A DNA stretch of 64,000 nucleotides from JACCTU01 sp963737405. Lineage in GTDB: Bacteria; Actinomycetota; Thermoleophilia; Gaiellales; Gaiellaceae. Below the pieces are notes generated by a model, which had not been told where the DNA came from, searched no databases, and worked only from the letters and a program-made list of their open reading frames with translations. Within the stretch, counting starts at the first letter, position 1. The number at the start of each line of letters is the position of its first letter. The stretch is from the NCBI GenBank assembly GCA_963737405.1, contig CAVTSL010000011.1:372001-436000 (forward strand), in the 5' to 3' direction. Of this stretch, positions 17,398-25,335 are shown one piece after another. The translations under genes were made by a program, and so were the position numbers.

Positions 17398-17999
17398 TGG
17401 CCTCGCACGCCGAGCCCGTCGAGCACCATCACGGGCCGCCGATCGCGAATCAGAGCTCGCGCGTCGATCCGCGCGTGCTCGGGATGTTCCTCTTCATCGC
17501 GTCCGAGGTCATGGTCTTCGGTGCGTTCTTCACCGCGTACTTCTTCGTCCGCGTCGTCGCCGAGTCGCCGTGGCCGCAGCCGCCGTTCCACCTCCCCGTC
17601 TTCGTCGCCGGAGTGAACACCGCGATCCTCGTCACCTCGTCGTTCACCGTCCACTGGGCGCTCCAGTCGATCAAGCGCGACAACCGCGCCGGGCTCCAGG
17701 CGGGCCTCGTGCTCACGATCGCGCTCGGGCTGGTCTTCCTGCTCACGCAGGCGCGCGAGTACTCCAGGGTCGGGTTCGCGCCGAGCGACGGCGCGTTCGG
17801 CTCGATCTTCTTCGGCCTGACCGGCCTGCACGGAGCCCACGTCTTCGTCGGGCTGACCCTGCTCACGTTCGCCGCGATCCGGTCGTTCCGGGGCCACTTC
17901 TCCGCCGCCCACCACCACGGCGTCGAGATCCCGGGGATCTACTGGCACTTCGTCGACGTAATGTGGATCGTGGTCTACACGTCGATCTACATCCTTTAA
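17397..17999 (+). CDS. ctaE: Cytochrome c oxidase subunit III
   Basis: 200 aa; the ATG overlaps the upstream TGA. Five hydrophobic helices, beginning VLGMFLFIASEVMVFGAFFT, then FVAGVNTAILVTSSFTVHWA, with the typical subunit III ending GIYWHFVDVMWIVVYTSIYI and GLHGAHVFVGL. It stabilises subunit I and proton uptake in the membrane complex. The stop is immediately followed by an 18-bp inverted repeat element (18000-18161). Confidence 0.95.
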   Translation: MASHAEPVEHHHGPPIANQSSRVDPRVLGMFLFIASEVMVFGAFFTAYFFVRVVAESPWPQPPFHLPVFVAGVNTAILVTSSFTVHWALQSIKRDNRAGLQAGLVLTIALGLVFLLTQAREYSRVGFAPSDGAFGSIFFGLTGLHGAHVFVGLTLLTFAAIRSFRGHFSAAHHHGVEIPGIYWHFVDVMWIVVYTSIYIL

Positions 18000-18161
18000 G
18001 TGGCTCGCCCGGCTCCGCCCTCCGGCTTCTGGCGCGCGATCAGCGGCGCCTGGCGGCGTCCTCAGTCGCGCCCGTACGTTCCACGTACGAACGCTCCCTG
18101 CGTCCTTGCCCGGCTTGCTGCTCACGCCCCAGAAGCGCGGCAACGGAGCCGGGCGAGCCAC
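18000..18161. repeat. 162-bp inverted-repeat element (MITE-like or structured RNA) within the cox operon
   Basis: Perfect 18-bp terminal inverted repeats: GTGGCTCGCCCGGCTCCG (18000-18017) and its exact reverse complement at 18144-18161. Inside, CTTCTGG (18026-18032) pairs with CCAGAAG (18129-18135), and a central CGTACGT...ACGTACG palindrome caps the fold. It lies between the ctaE stop and the ATG of the membrane Usp-like gene, so the ribosome site of that gene falls in or beside the right arm. It could be a non-autonomous mobile element, a processing or attenuation hairpin, or both. No second copy was seen in the window. Confidence 0.6.
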
Positions 18162-18166
18162 TAGCG

Positions 18167-18865
18167 ATGCAGAACCCGTTCCGGAGCGAGCAGGAAGCGT
18201 TCCGATTTCTCATCCGGACGATCGCCTTCTGCGCCGTCGTCGTGATCGCGGCGCTCATCAACACCTGGCTCGGCGTGATCGTCTTCCTGATCGCGGCCGG
18301 CGTCGTCGTCTGGTGGCTCTTCTTCCGCGGTGACCCCAAGCGGCCCATCCAGACCGCCCCCGCCCGTCGCGGGGGCGAGGGAGAGCGGCGCATCCTCGTC
18401 GTCGCAAACGAGACGGTCGGCGGCGACACGCTGCGCGACCTGATTCACGACCGCGCCGAAGGCGTCCACGAAGAGGTGCTCGTGGTCACGCCGGCGCTCA
18501 ACTCGCCCCTGAGGCACTGGGCCTCCGACGACGACGACGCCCGCGCGCAGGCCCAGCAGCGGCTCGACGCCTCGCTGGCGCGACTGCGCGAGGGCGGGGT
18601 CAACGCCCGCGGCGAGGTCGGCGACTCGGAGCCGCTGCAGGCGATGGAGGACGCGCTTCGGACGTTCGGCGCGGACGAGATCATCATCTCGACGCACCCC
18701 GAGGGCCGCTCGCACTGGCTCGAGCGCGGGATCGTCCAGGCGGCGCGCGAGCGCTTCGTCGTCCCGATCACGCACGTCGTCGTCGACCTCGACGCCGAGC
18801 GCGAGGAAGTGGAGTCCGCTAGCCGGACTTGCGGTTCTCGAACACGTACTTCGCGATCGCCGTGA
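18167..18865 (+). CDS. Membrane-anchored Usp-like protein
   Basis: 232 aa from ATG 18167. Residues ~14-58 form two close hydrophobic segments (FLIRTIAFCAVVVIAALINT; GVIVFLIAAGVVVWWLFF), followed from ~75 by a domain homologous to the halves of the Usp-like protein at 16561: RILVVANETVGGDTLRDLIH and EIIISTHPEGRSHWLERGIV. So a third copy of this domain is tied to the oxidase operon, here on the cytoplasmic face of the membrane. The last ~15 residues overlap the convergent cytochrome c gene by 47 bases and may not be conserved. Confidence 0.75.
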   Translation: MQNPFRSEQEAFRFLIRTIAFCAVVVIAALINTWLGVIVFLIAAGVVVWWLFFRGDPKRPIQTAPARRGGEGERRILVVANETVGGDTLRDLIHDRAEGVHEEVLVVTPALNSPLRHWASDDDDARAQAQQRLDASLARLREGGVNARGEVGDSEPLQAMEDALRTFGADEIIISTHPEGRSHWLERGIVQAARERFVVPITHVVVDLDAEREEVESASRTCGSRTRTSRSP

Positions 18866-19493
18866 TCTGCGCGTCCGTGAGCTGACCGTCGAACGCCGGC
18901 ATCCCGCCGCCGCCCATGTGGATCTGCTCGGTGATCCGCGCAAGCGGCGGGGAGATCTGGTCGAGGTTCGGCCCGACCTGGCCACTCGAGCCTGCGGCTG
19001 CGAGCGTGTGGCACCCCGCGCAGTTCTGCGTGAAGAGCGCCTTCGGGTCGGCGGCGGAGGTGCCGCCGCCCTGCTGCTGCGCCTGCGCGATCGCCTGCGG
19101 GTTGCCGGCGACCTGCGCGACGTAGATCGCGATCGCGGTCTGCGCGGCCTCGCGCTCGGCGTCCGTGTAGTCCTTCGACGGGAACATCTGCGGCGAGTCG
19201 GGCTCGGGCATCGGCGCGATCGGGAACCGCATCTGGCCGAGCACCACCTCGCGGATCGAGCTCTCGTCGTACCCCTCGGCGCGCGGAGCGGAGAACGCGG
19301 CGTCGAGCGACGGTCCGATCGTCCCGCGCGTGCCGGCCGCTTTCAGCTCGTGGCAGCCCCCGCACTTCTGGACGAAGAGCTGCTGCGGGCTCGCACCCGC
19401 GGCCGATGCCTCGGCTTCGTCGGCAGGCCCTCCGGTGCCGCAGCCCGCCAGCGCGAGCGCGAGAACGACCAGGAGCGACGCCCGCCCCGCCAA
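18819..19493 (-). CDS. Diheme cytochrome c lipoprotein
   Basis: 224 aa from a TTG just after the STAS stop. A lipoprotein signal is seen: SLLVVLALALAGC, so Cys ~18 would be lipidated. Two class I haem c domains follow: CGGCHELKAAGTRGTIGPSL (~43) with Met in GQMRFPIAPMP, and CAGCHTLAAAGSSGQVGPNL (~155) with Met in GGGGMPAFDGQ. The second closely resembles the domain fused to subunit II. Anchored outside the membrane, it is a likely electron carrier between a bc-type complex and the oxidase. Confidence 0.88.
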   Translation of the reverse strand: MAGRASLLVVLALALAGCGTGGPADEAEASAAGASPQQLFVQKCGGCHELKAAGTRGTIGPSLDAAFSAPRAEGYDESSIREVVLGQMRFPIAPMPEPDSPQMFPSKDYTDAEREAAQTAIAIYVAQVAGNPQAIAQAQQQGGGTSAADPKALFTQNCAGCHTLAAAGSSGQVGPNLDQISPPLARITEQIHMGGGGMPAFDGQLTDAQITAIAKYVFENRKSG

Positions 19494-19494
19494 C

Positions 19495-19857
19495 CTAGGC
19501 GGCGGGTCCCGGCGTCTGGAGCTGCTCGACAGCCTCGTCCCGCGTCGCGTGGATCGTGAACACGCGGTCGAGACCCGTGATCTCGAAGATCTTCGTGATG
19601 TTGCGGTCGCTGCAGACGAGCGAGAGCTGACCGTCGTTCGTGCGGAGGCGCTTCACGCCGCCCACGAGCACGCCGAGGGTCGTCGAGTCGATGAAGGTCG
19701 TGTTCGTGAAGTCGACCACGACGTTCTTTCCGCCCTGCGAGATGACGTCGAGGAGCTGCTGCTTGAACTCCGGCGCCGTGTAGAGGTCCACCTCGCCGGC
19801 GAGGGAGATGACGTACGCGTCGTCGCCCAGCTGCTCCGTCTTGATGTCGAAGTTCAT
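19495..19857 (-). CDS. STAS-domain anti-sigma factor antagonist
   Basis: 120 aa covering a single STAS domain: YVISLAGEVDLYTAPEFKQQ, VVVDFTNTTFIDSTTLGVLV and a C-terminal helix FEITGLDRVFTI. The Ser in IDSTTLG is the site phosphorylated by RsbW/SpoIIAB-type kinases in this family. No anti-sigma kinase or sigma factor is adjacent, so its partner is elsewhere. The stop is two bases before the TTG of the cytochrome gene, so the two may be co-transcribed. Confidence 0.88.
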   Translation of the reverse strand: MNFDIKTEQLGDDAYVISLAGEVDLYTAPEFKQQLLDVISQGGKNVVVDFTNTTFIDSTTLGVLVGGVKRLRTNDGQLSLVCSDRNITKIFEITGLDRVFTIHATRDEAVEQLQTPGPAA

Positions 19858-19898
19858 CGGTTCCCCCGTCGTCGCCGCTTCCTCAGGACGCGCGGAGT

Positions 19899-20756
19899 CT
19901 ACCCCGAAGGCGCGGGCGCGACGCGCTGCTCCAGCTCGGTCAGGTGCTGCTTGACCGCCGGCGCGGACTGATCCTCCGGCGCGAGCTTCAGGAACGTCTT
20001 GTAGGCCGTGACCGCCGTCGTGAGGTCGTTGGCCGCCTCGGCCGTCTGCGCGAGCTCGAACTGGACGGCGGGATCACGCGGCTGCGCCTTGGCGACGACC
20101 TTGTAGGCCGCAACGGCCTTCGTGTACGCCGTGCTCATCTTCGTGAAGGCGGCGTTGAGCACGGTGTTGTGCGTCGTGGACAGCGCCTCCGTGATCGGGT
20201 CCGAGCCGAGCGCCTGGCCGATCTTGGACGACGACGACGGCTGGAAGGTGGAGCCCGGGACGTCGTCCTGGAGCGCGACCTGCGCCGCGATCGCCTGCGT
20301 CCGGTAGACGTCCGCCTGCCGGAGGTAGAGCCCGGCGAGCTCGCGCTGCGCGTCGATGTCGGTCGGCTTCAGCGCGACGTACCTCGCGAGCGGCTCGACC
20401 GACTCGTCGGACTTACCGTTGTTCTGGAGCGCGGTCGCGAGGTCGCGGTAGCCCTGCGCGTTGTTGGGATGCGCCTTGATCTCGTCGCGCGAGTCGTTCT
20501 CCGACGGCCCGCCGCCGACGGCGCGGTCCTGGAGGAGGATGTCCTGGAGGCCGCCGAAGCCGGTGCCGACGCCGAAGAGCACGAAGCTCGAGGCGAACAC
20601 GATCGCGAGCAGCACGAAGACCCACTTCGCGTGGTTCCGGATGCGGGAGAAGAAGAGGGTGTCGTCGGACGCTACGCGAGTTCGCGCACCGGTTCCGTGG
20701 CCCCCGCGAGCATGCGCGCCCGCGCGGTTGACGCGGCGGCGGTCAGCTCGTGCCAA
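19899..20756 (-). CDS. Membrane-anchored TPR protein, start uncertain
   Basis: The conserved part starts DDTLFFSRIRNHAKWVFVLL, with one TM (~45-65 of the longest form, ending FVLFGVGTGFGG), followed by tetratricopeptide-like helices (YRDLATALQNNGKSDESVEP; YKVVAKAQPRDPAVQFELAQ). The coding signal seems to begin right after the amidohydrolase stop (20672), but no ATG, GTG or TTG lies there in frame. The only usable start is TTG 20756, inside the upstream gene, which adds ~28 Arg-rich residues. It may be translationally coupled. An extracytoplasmic protein-protein scaffold is likely. Confidence 0.65.
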   Translation of the reverse strand: MARADRRRVNRAGAHARGGHGTGARTRVASDDTLFFSRIRNHAKWVFVLLAIVFASSFVLFGVGTGFGGLQDILLQDRAVGGGPSENDSRDEIKAHPNNAQGYRDLATALQNNGKSDESVEPLARYVALKPTDIDAQRELAGLYLRQADVYRTQAIAAQVALQDDVPGSTFQPSSSSKIGQALGSDPITEALSTTHNTVLNAAFTKMSTAYTKAVAAYKVVAKAQPRDPAVQFELAQTAEAANDLTTAVTAYKTFLKLAPEDQSAPAVKQHLTELEQRVAPAPSG

Positions 20757-21979
20757 TCCGTGACTCCCTTCTCATACCGAACGTCCCCTTGGACGAATGT
20801 GCAGCGTACGCGCTCCGGCGAGCCACCGAACACGACGGCCGAGGCCGGATCCTCTACCGGGAAGTAGGGCGAGCCGGCCAGCGAGACCACCGTGAGATCG
20901 GCGCTCTTTCCGGGCGCCAGGGTACCGATCTCCGCGTCCAGCCCGATCGCCCGGGCCGAGCCGAGCGTCGCGAGCTCGAGCGCCTCGGCGCCGCTCAAGG
21001 CGTCGGAGCGACCTTCTCGCGCGCGCGCGGCGGCGACGGCCGCCCGCATCTCGTCGAACATGTCGAACGAGGGGGTCGAGGCGGGGCTGTCGGTTCCGAG
21101 GCCGAGCTTCACGCCGGCGTCGAGCATCGCCCGGGCGGGGGCGACTCCGCAGCCGAGGTAGGCGTTCGAGCGGGGACAGTGCGCGACGCCGACGCCGTTG
21201 CGGACGAGGAGCTCGATCTCCTCCTCGTCGACGTGGACGCAGTGCGCGGCTGTCCAGCGCTCGCTCAACAGCCCGCGCTCGGCGAGCATCCGGATCGCCG
21301 TCGTGCCGATCGGCGGCCCGAGGAGGTGGGCGTACTGCTCCCACGGCCCACTGCCGTCCAGGAGCCACGACTGCTCGGCAGCGCTCTCGTGGAGGTGTGT
21401 CGCGACGGGAACGCCGAGCGCGTCACAGGCGGCGTAGAGGTCGCCCGAGACGGTGTAGGGCGCATGCGGTGAGACCGCGGGCCGCACGAGGTCGCCCCAT
21501 GCCTCCGCGACGCGCTCGCGCTTCTCCTCGAACCCGTCCGTGCGCTCCGGCTCCTGCCCGAACACCTCGAGCGCGACCAGGCCGCGCAGGCCGAGGTCGC
21601 GGCAGGCCGGTGCCGCCGCGCCCGAGAAGCTCGCGTCGGCCGTCGTCGTGATGCCCGACCCGAGGCACTGCGCCGCGCCGAGCCTGGCGATCGCGAGCGC
21701 GCCGTCCCAGTCGAGCAGCCGCTTTCGGGACACGTGGACCATCAGCCACGGTCCGAAGTCCAGGCCGTCGCCGAAGCCGGCGTAGACCGCGTACTCGAGG
21801 TGCGAGTGCGCGTTGACGAAGCCCGGCACGATCGCGGACTCCTCGAAGCGCCGGTCCGCCGGCCCGAGCTCGTCTTCGGTCCCGACGGCTGCGACGAGCC
21901 CGTCCTCGACCGCGACCGCGCCGCTCGCGATCGGCGGCGCGTCGACGGGCAGGACCCAGTCGGCGGCGTAGACCGTCAC
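20672..21979 (-). CDS. Amidohydrolase (SAH/MTA or aminodeoxyfutalosine deaminase-like)
   Basis: 435 aa. The metal site of the amidohydrolase superfamily is intact: VPGFVNAHSHLEYA (HxH), VATHLHESAAEQ, AAHCVHVDEEE and LGTDSPAS (Asp). The segment SPHAPYTVS and overall length match deaminases of the MtaD/TrzN group, including aminodeoxyfutalosine deaminase (MqnX) of the futalosine menaquinone route. No other mqn gene is in the window, so the substrate stays open. Cytoplasmic and metal dependent. The 3' end overlaps the possible start of the TPR gene. Confidence 0.8.
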   Translation of the reverse strand: MTVYAADWVLPVDAPPIASGAVAVEDGLVAAVGTEDELGPADRRFEESAIVPGFVNAHSHLEYAVYAGFGDGLDFGPWLMVHVSRKRLLDWDGALAIARLGAAQCLGSGITTTADASFSGAAAPACRDLGLRGLVALEVFGQEPERTDGFEEKRERVAEAWGDLVRPAVSPHAPYTVSGDLYAACDALGVPVATHLHESAAEQSWLLDGSGPWEQYAHLLGPPIGTTAIRMLAERGLLSERWTAAHCVHVDEEEIELLVRNGVGVAHCPRSNAYLGCGVAPARAMLDAGVKLGLGTDSPASTPSFDMFDEMRAAVAAARAREGRSDALSGAEALELATLGSARAIGLDAEIGTLAPGKSADLTVVSLAGSPYFPVEDPASAVVFGGSPERVRCTFVQGDVRYEKGVTDWHELTAAASTARARMLAGATEPVRELA

Positions 21980-22001
21980 GTCGCCGATGCTGGGGAGTCG
22001 G

Positions 22002-23393
22002 CTACTTGACGCCGACCAGCGTGAGGACGCGCTCGACCTTGTTGCCGTTGATGTCGCCGACCTCGGCGCGCAGCGTGTACGTCCGGCCGCGAGCGGGCGT
22101 GAAGCGCGGGCGGATCGTGATCCAGCCGTCGCGCTGGATCGTCGTCACCGGCTGCTCGACCTTGAGCAGGCGGCTGCCCTGGAAGACCTTGTACGTCAGG
22201 CCGACGCGGGAGCCGGGACCGCTTCGGTAGGCGAGCTTCGTCGTCGGGATCCGCACCGCCGGGTTCGCGCGGCCGCCCTTGACGTTCACGATCAGGTTCC
22301 GTCCGTCGACCGGCTTGGCGAGCACCGAGTAGAGGTCGAACGCCGGCTTCTCGAGCCCGCCGTAGGTGAGCAGGCCGCTCTGCCAGAGGTTGACCGGGTT
22401 GTCGCGCACGGCGAACCAGATCAGCATCTGCACGCGCGGATTCGTGCGCGCCATGCCGACCGCGGTGCGGAGGTACGAGGCCTGCTGCGCGTACGTCACG
22501 CCCTTCGGCTCCTCGGGGCGCGTCTCGTGCCCGTACTCCGTCAGCCAGAGCGGGATGTTCTTCCGGCCGAACCACTTGTCGAGCATGCGGCCGAACTGCG
22601 GCAGCGACGTCATCGAGACGTTCGGCCAGCGCACCTTCTGCGTCGGCGGCTGGTTCGCGGGTGACGAGTACGGGTGGTGGGCGTACGCGTCGAACTTGAT
22701 CTTCGGCCGCGCCTTCGCGAGCAGCTCGGCGAACTTGCCGGGCGTGTGCGAGGGCGACGAGAGCAGGCCGCGCGCGGAGGTCTCGCCGGTGGCGACCAGG
22801 GCAGTCGGCGAGCCCTGCTTGAGGCCGGTGTAGGCGGCGCGGTAGAGCTTCGCGTAGAGCGCCGGGCCGGTCGAGCGCTTCCTCGCGTCGTACTGAGGCG
22901 AGAGGAAGAGGTTGAGGTTCGGCTCGTTCCAGACGGAGTAGAAGCGGACGAACGGGAGGCCGCGGTTGCGGCCGGAGTAGCGCGACGCGAGCGCGCGCGA
23001 GAAGTTCTGGAGGTCGGCGAGGCGCCGCGGCAGGCGGTTCTTCGCCGGGCCGGCCCAGGTCGGCGTGCCCCAGATCGTGAGCATGACCTCGATGTCGCGG
23101 TCCTCGGCCTGGCGCACGAACTCGTCCAGATCCTCCCAGCGGTATGCGGGGTCGAACGGGTTCGCCGCGTTCGCCGGACGGCGGGGCGCCGTGTTGAACC
23201 AGTAGACCGTCGTCTTCATCATCGTCGCGTTCGCCTGCATCGCCCGGTCGCGCATGAAGAAGCGCTCCGGCAGCCACCGGAAGTACGGGTCGTCCTGGAA
23301 GCCCATCCACATGCGCGGAGCGGCACTGGCCGCAGCAGGCGCTGCGAGGGCGACGAGAACAAGGACGAGAGCGAGGCGGGCGATGCGATTCAT
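22002..23393 (-). CDS. Secreted glycoside hydrolase, clan GH-A-like (beta/alpha)8 fold
   Basis: 463 aa from ATG 23393, chosen because GGAGG lies nine bases upstream; the ATG at 23402 touches the ribosome site. Signal peptide NRIARLALVLVLVALAAPAA. The acid/base Glu is in FYSVWNEPNLNLF (~158) and the probable nucleophile Glu in LWLTEYGHET (~285), as in clan A enzymes such as GH5 and GH39. The C-terminal ~100 residues are beta-rich (VGLTYKVFQGSRLLKVEQPV). Extracellular polysaccharide or glycoside hydrolysis is expected; the exact family and substrate cannot be fixed. Confidence 0.8.
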   Translation of the reverse strand: MNRIARLALVLVLVALAAPAAASAAPRMWMGFQDDPYFRWLPERFFMRDRAMQANATMMKTTVYWFNTAPRRPANAANPFDPAYRWEDLDEFVRQAEDRDIEVMLTIWGTPTWAGPAKNRLPRRLADLQNFSRALASRYSGRNRGLPFVRFYSVWNEPNLNLFLSPQYDARKRSTGPALYAKLYRAAYTGLKQGSPTALVATGETSARGLLSSPSHTPGKFAELLAKARPKIKFDAYAHHPYSSPANQPPTQKVRWPNVSMTSLPQFGRMLDKWFGRKNIPLWLTEYGHETRPEEPKGVTYAQQASYLRTAVGMARTNPRVQMLIWFAVRDNPVNLWQSGLLTYGGLEKPAFDLYSVLAKPVDGRNLIVNVKGGRANPAVRIPTTKLAYRSGPGSRVGLTYKVFQGSRLLKVEQPVTTIQRDGWITIRPRFTPARGRTYTLRAEVGDINGNKVERVLTLVGVK

Positions 23394-23474
23394 GGGCGGC
23401 ATCCTCCGTTCAGACGAGCAAACGCGCCGGACGGTAGCGGGAGCAGGTTCGGATTTCGTAAGGCTTCGGACGGC

Positions 23475-24239
23475 TTACAACTCGGGAACGGATTCCGCAT
23501 AGGAACGCTCCCAGCGCCGCTCCATGTAGACCGCGAGCCAGATCGAGAGCTCGAAGAGCAGGAGCATCGGCACCGCCTCGAACGCGAGCGAGACCGGGTC
23601 GACGGTCGGAAGGAGGACGGCCGCGAACACGCAGAGGAAGATCCCGAGCCGCCGGTTCTTCCGGAGCTTGTCGGCGCTCAGGATCCGGAGGCGCACGAGC
23701 GCGAGGATGAACATCGGCAGCTCGAAGACGAGGCCCATCCCGAGCAGCACCATCGTGACGAAGCTGTAGTAGTAGCTCGCCCGGATCTGGATGTCGTAGA
23801 ACTCGGCGTTGTAGTCCGTCAGGAACGCGAGCCCGCGCGGGAGCAGGACGAAGTATCCGAAGGCAGCCCCACCGAGGAAGAGGGTTGTCCCGAGCCCCAC
23901 GAAGATCGAGACGACGCGCTGTGTGTTCTCCTGGAACGCCGGGGCGAGGAAGCTCCACAGCTGGTAGAGGATGATCGGCAGCGCGATCGCGATGCCGGCG
24001 TAGAGGCTCACCTTGACCGCCGTGAAGAACGGCTCGGTCACGCCGAGCGTGACGAGCGTCTTGTCGTCGGGAAGCGGCTCGGCGAGCCAGCGCAGGAGCC
24101 GCTCCTGGAACGCGAAGGCGACGCCGAACGCGACGGCGATCGAGCCGAGCGCGATCAGGAGGCGCGTGCGGAGCTCGCCGAGGTGCTCGACGAGGGTCGC
24201 TTCCTCCCCGTGCGCCAGGCGCCGCGGGAGCTTGGCCAC
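23475..24239 (-). CDS. tatC: Sec-independent protein translocase TatC
   Basis: 254 aa with six helices; the N-terminal signature LVEHLGELRTRLLIALGSIA contains the conserved E/LRxR of the twin-arginine recognition site, and LSIYAG-type segments follow (FFTAVKVSLYAGIAIALPII, FGYFVLLPRGLAFL). GTG start four bases after the tatA stop, so tatA-tatC form a minus-strand operon. TatC binds twin-arginine signal peptides and recruits TatA. This supports export of folded cofactor proteins, for instance Rieske proteins. No tatB is nearby, as in other minimal TatAC systems. Confidence 0.95.
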   Translation of the reverse strand: MAKLPRRLAHGEEATLVEHLGELRTRLLIALGSIAVAFGVAFAFQERLLRWLAEPLPDDKTLVTLGVTEPFFTAVKVSLYAGIAIALPIILYQLWSFLAPAFQENTQRVVSIFVGLGTTLFLGGAAFGYFVLLPRGLAFLTDYNAEFYDIQIRASYYYSFVTMVLLGMGLVFELPMFILALVRLRILSADKLRKNRRLGIFLCVFAAVLLPTVDPVSLAFEAVPMLLLFELSIWLAVYMERRWERSYAESVPEL

Positions 24240-24243
24240 GCCG

Positions 24244-24477
24244 CTAGACGGAGTCGCGCTCGCGCGCCGTGACGACCGGCTCGTTCTCGCCGGTCGTCGA
24301 CCCCACGAGCTCGGGCTGCCGCTCGTCCTCGTCGTCCTTGCCGGAGATGGAGTCCTTGAACTCCCTCATCCCGCGGCCGAGCGAGCGTCCCATCTCGGGC
24401 AGCCGCTTCGGCCCGAACACGAGCAGCGCCACCAGCAGGAGCAGGATGATCTCGGTTGCGCCGATGCCGAAGGGCAC
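24244..24477 (-). CDS. tatA: Sec-independent protein translocase TatA
   Basis: 77 aa: a short N-terminal helix IGATEIILLLLVALLVFGPK, the conserved FGPKRLPE hinge, an amphipathic helix (MGRSLGRGMREFKDSISG) and an acidic tail, the normal TatA plan. It oligomerises to form the translocation site with TatC. It is transcribed divergently from the suf operon, sharing a 77-bp intergenic region. Confidence 0.95.
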   Translation of the reverse strand: MPFGIGATEIILLLLVALLVFGPKRLPEMGRSLGRGMREFKDSISGKDDEDERQPELVGSTTGENEPVVTARERDSV

Positions 24478-24501
24478 AGCTCAAGGGTACCAGTGGACCG
24501 G

Positions 24502-24533
24502 TAGAATCTCGCCTCGAGGGGTACGTACCTCTC
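24502..24533 (+). promoter_or_regulatory. Candidate suf promoter and operator
   Basis: TAGAAT at 24502-24507 could be a -10 box. It is followed by an 18-bp inverted repeat, GAGGGGTAC (24516-24524) and GTACCTCTC (24525-24533), which would cover the transcription start. Such placement suits a repressor such as an Rrf2 or SufR-type Fe-S sensor. No regulator gene is adjacent. Pattern-based only. Confidence 0.35.
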
Positions 24534-24554
24534 AGACCTTTGGAGGGAGTGGAC

Positions 24555-25335
24555 TTGGCCCTGCTGGAGCTGAAAAACCTGCATGTCGCGCTCGAGGACG
24601 GCACCGAGATCGTCAAGGGCGTCGATCTTTCGATCAGCGCGGGCGAGGTGCACGCCGTCATGGGCCCGAACGGCTCCGGCAAGTCGACCCTCGCCTACGC
24701 GCTCATGGGCCACCCCGCCTACGAGATCACCGAGGGCCAGATCCTCTTCGACGGCGAGGACCTCACCGAGGCCGGCGCCGATCAGCGCGCCCAGCGCGGC
24801 CTCTTCCTGGCCTTCCAGTACCCGCACGCGATCCCTGGCGTGACCGTCACGAGCTTCCTCCGGAGCGCGATCAACGCGATCCGGAAGGCGCGGAACGGCG
24901 GCGTCGACGACCCGGTGCCGGTCAAGGAGTTCCGGACCGAGCTGCTCGCCGCGATGGACCGGCTCAAGGTCCCGCGCGAGCTCGCGCAGCGCTATCTGAA
25001 CGAGGGCTTCTCCGGCGGCGAGAAGAAGCGCGTCGAGATCCTCCAGATGGCCATGCTGAAGCCGCGGATCGCCGTCCTCGACGAGACCGACTCCGGCCTC
25101 GACATCGACGCTCTACAGATCGTCGCGCGCGGCGTGAAGGAGCTCGTCGGCCCCGAGATGGGCGCCCTCGTGATCACCCACTACCAGCGGATCCTCAACT
25201 ACATCGACGCCCGATTTCGTCCACGTCTTCGTGGATGGGCGTATCGTTGAGGAAGGCGGCCCGGAGCTCGCGCACAAGCTCGAGGCCGAGGGCTACGAGG
25301 CGTTCCTGCCGAAGCAGAAGGAGGCGGTTCAGTAG
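24555..25335 (+). pseudogene. sufC: Fe-S assembly ATPase SufC, single frameshift near the 3' end
   Basis: TTG 24555 preceded by GGAGGG at seven bases gives ALLELKNLHVALEDG. Walker A is VMGPNGSGKSTLAYALMG, the signature motif FSGGEKKRVEILQMAMLKPR, and Walker B IAVLDETDSGLDIDAL. At 25210-25212 (CCC) one extra base moves the frame; removing it restores DFVHVFVDGRIVEEGGPELA to a TAG at 25333-25335 that overlaps the GTG of sufB by one base. SufC powers the SufBCD scaffold. Since no other Fe-S scaffold is seen, a real null is unlikely, so a consensus error is the likely cause. Confidence 0.9.

Noticed and set aside
22674..24272. Long plus-strand frame opposite the glycosidase and tatC (532 codons)
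   Set aside because: Composition typical of antisense frames at high GC; the minus strand holds clear GH, TatC and TatA genes.
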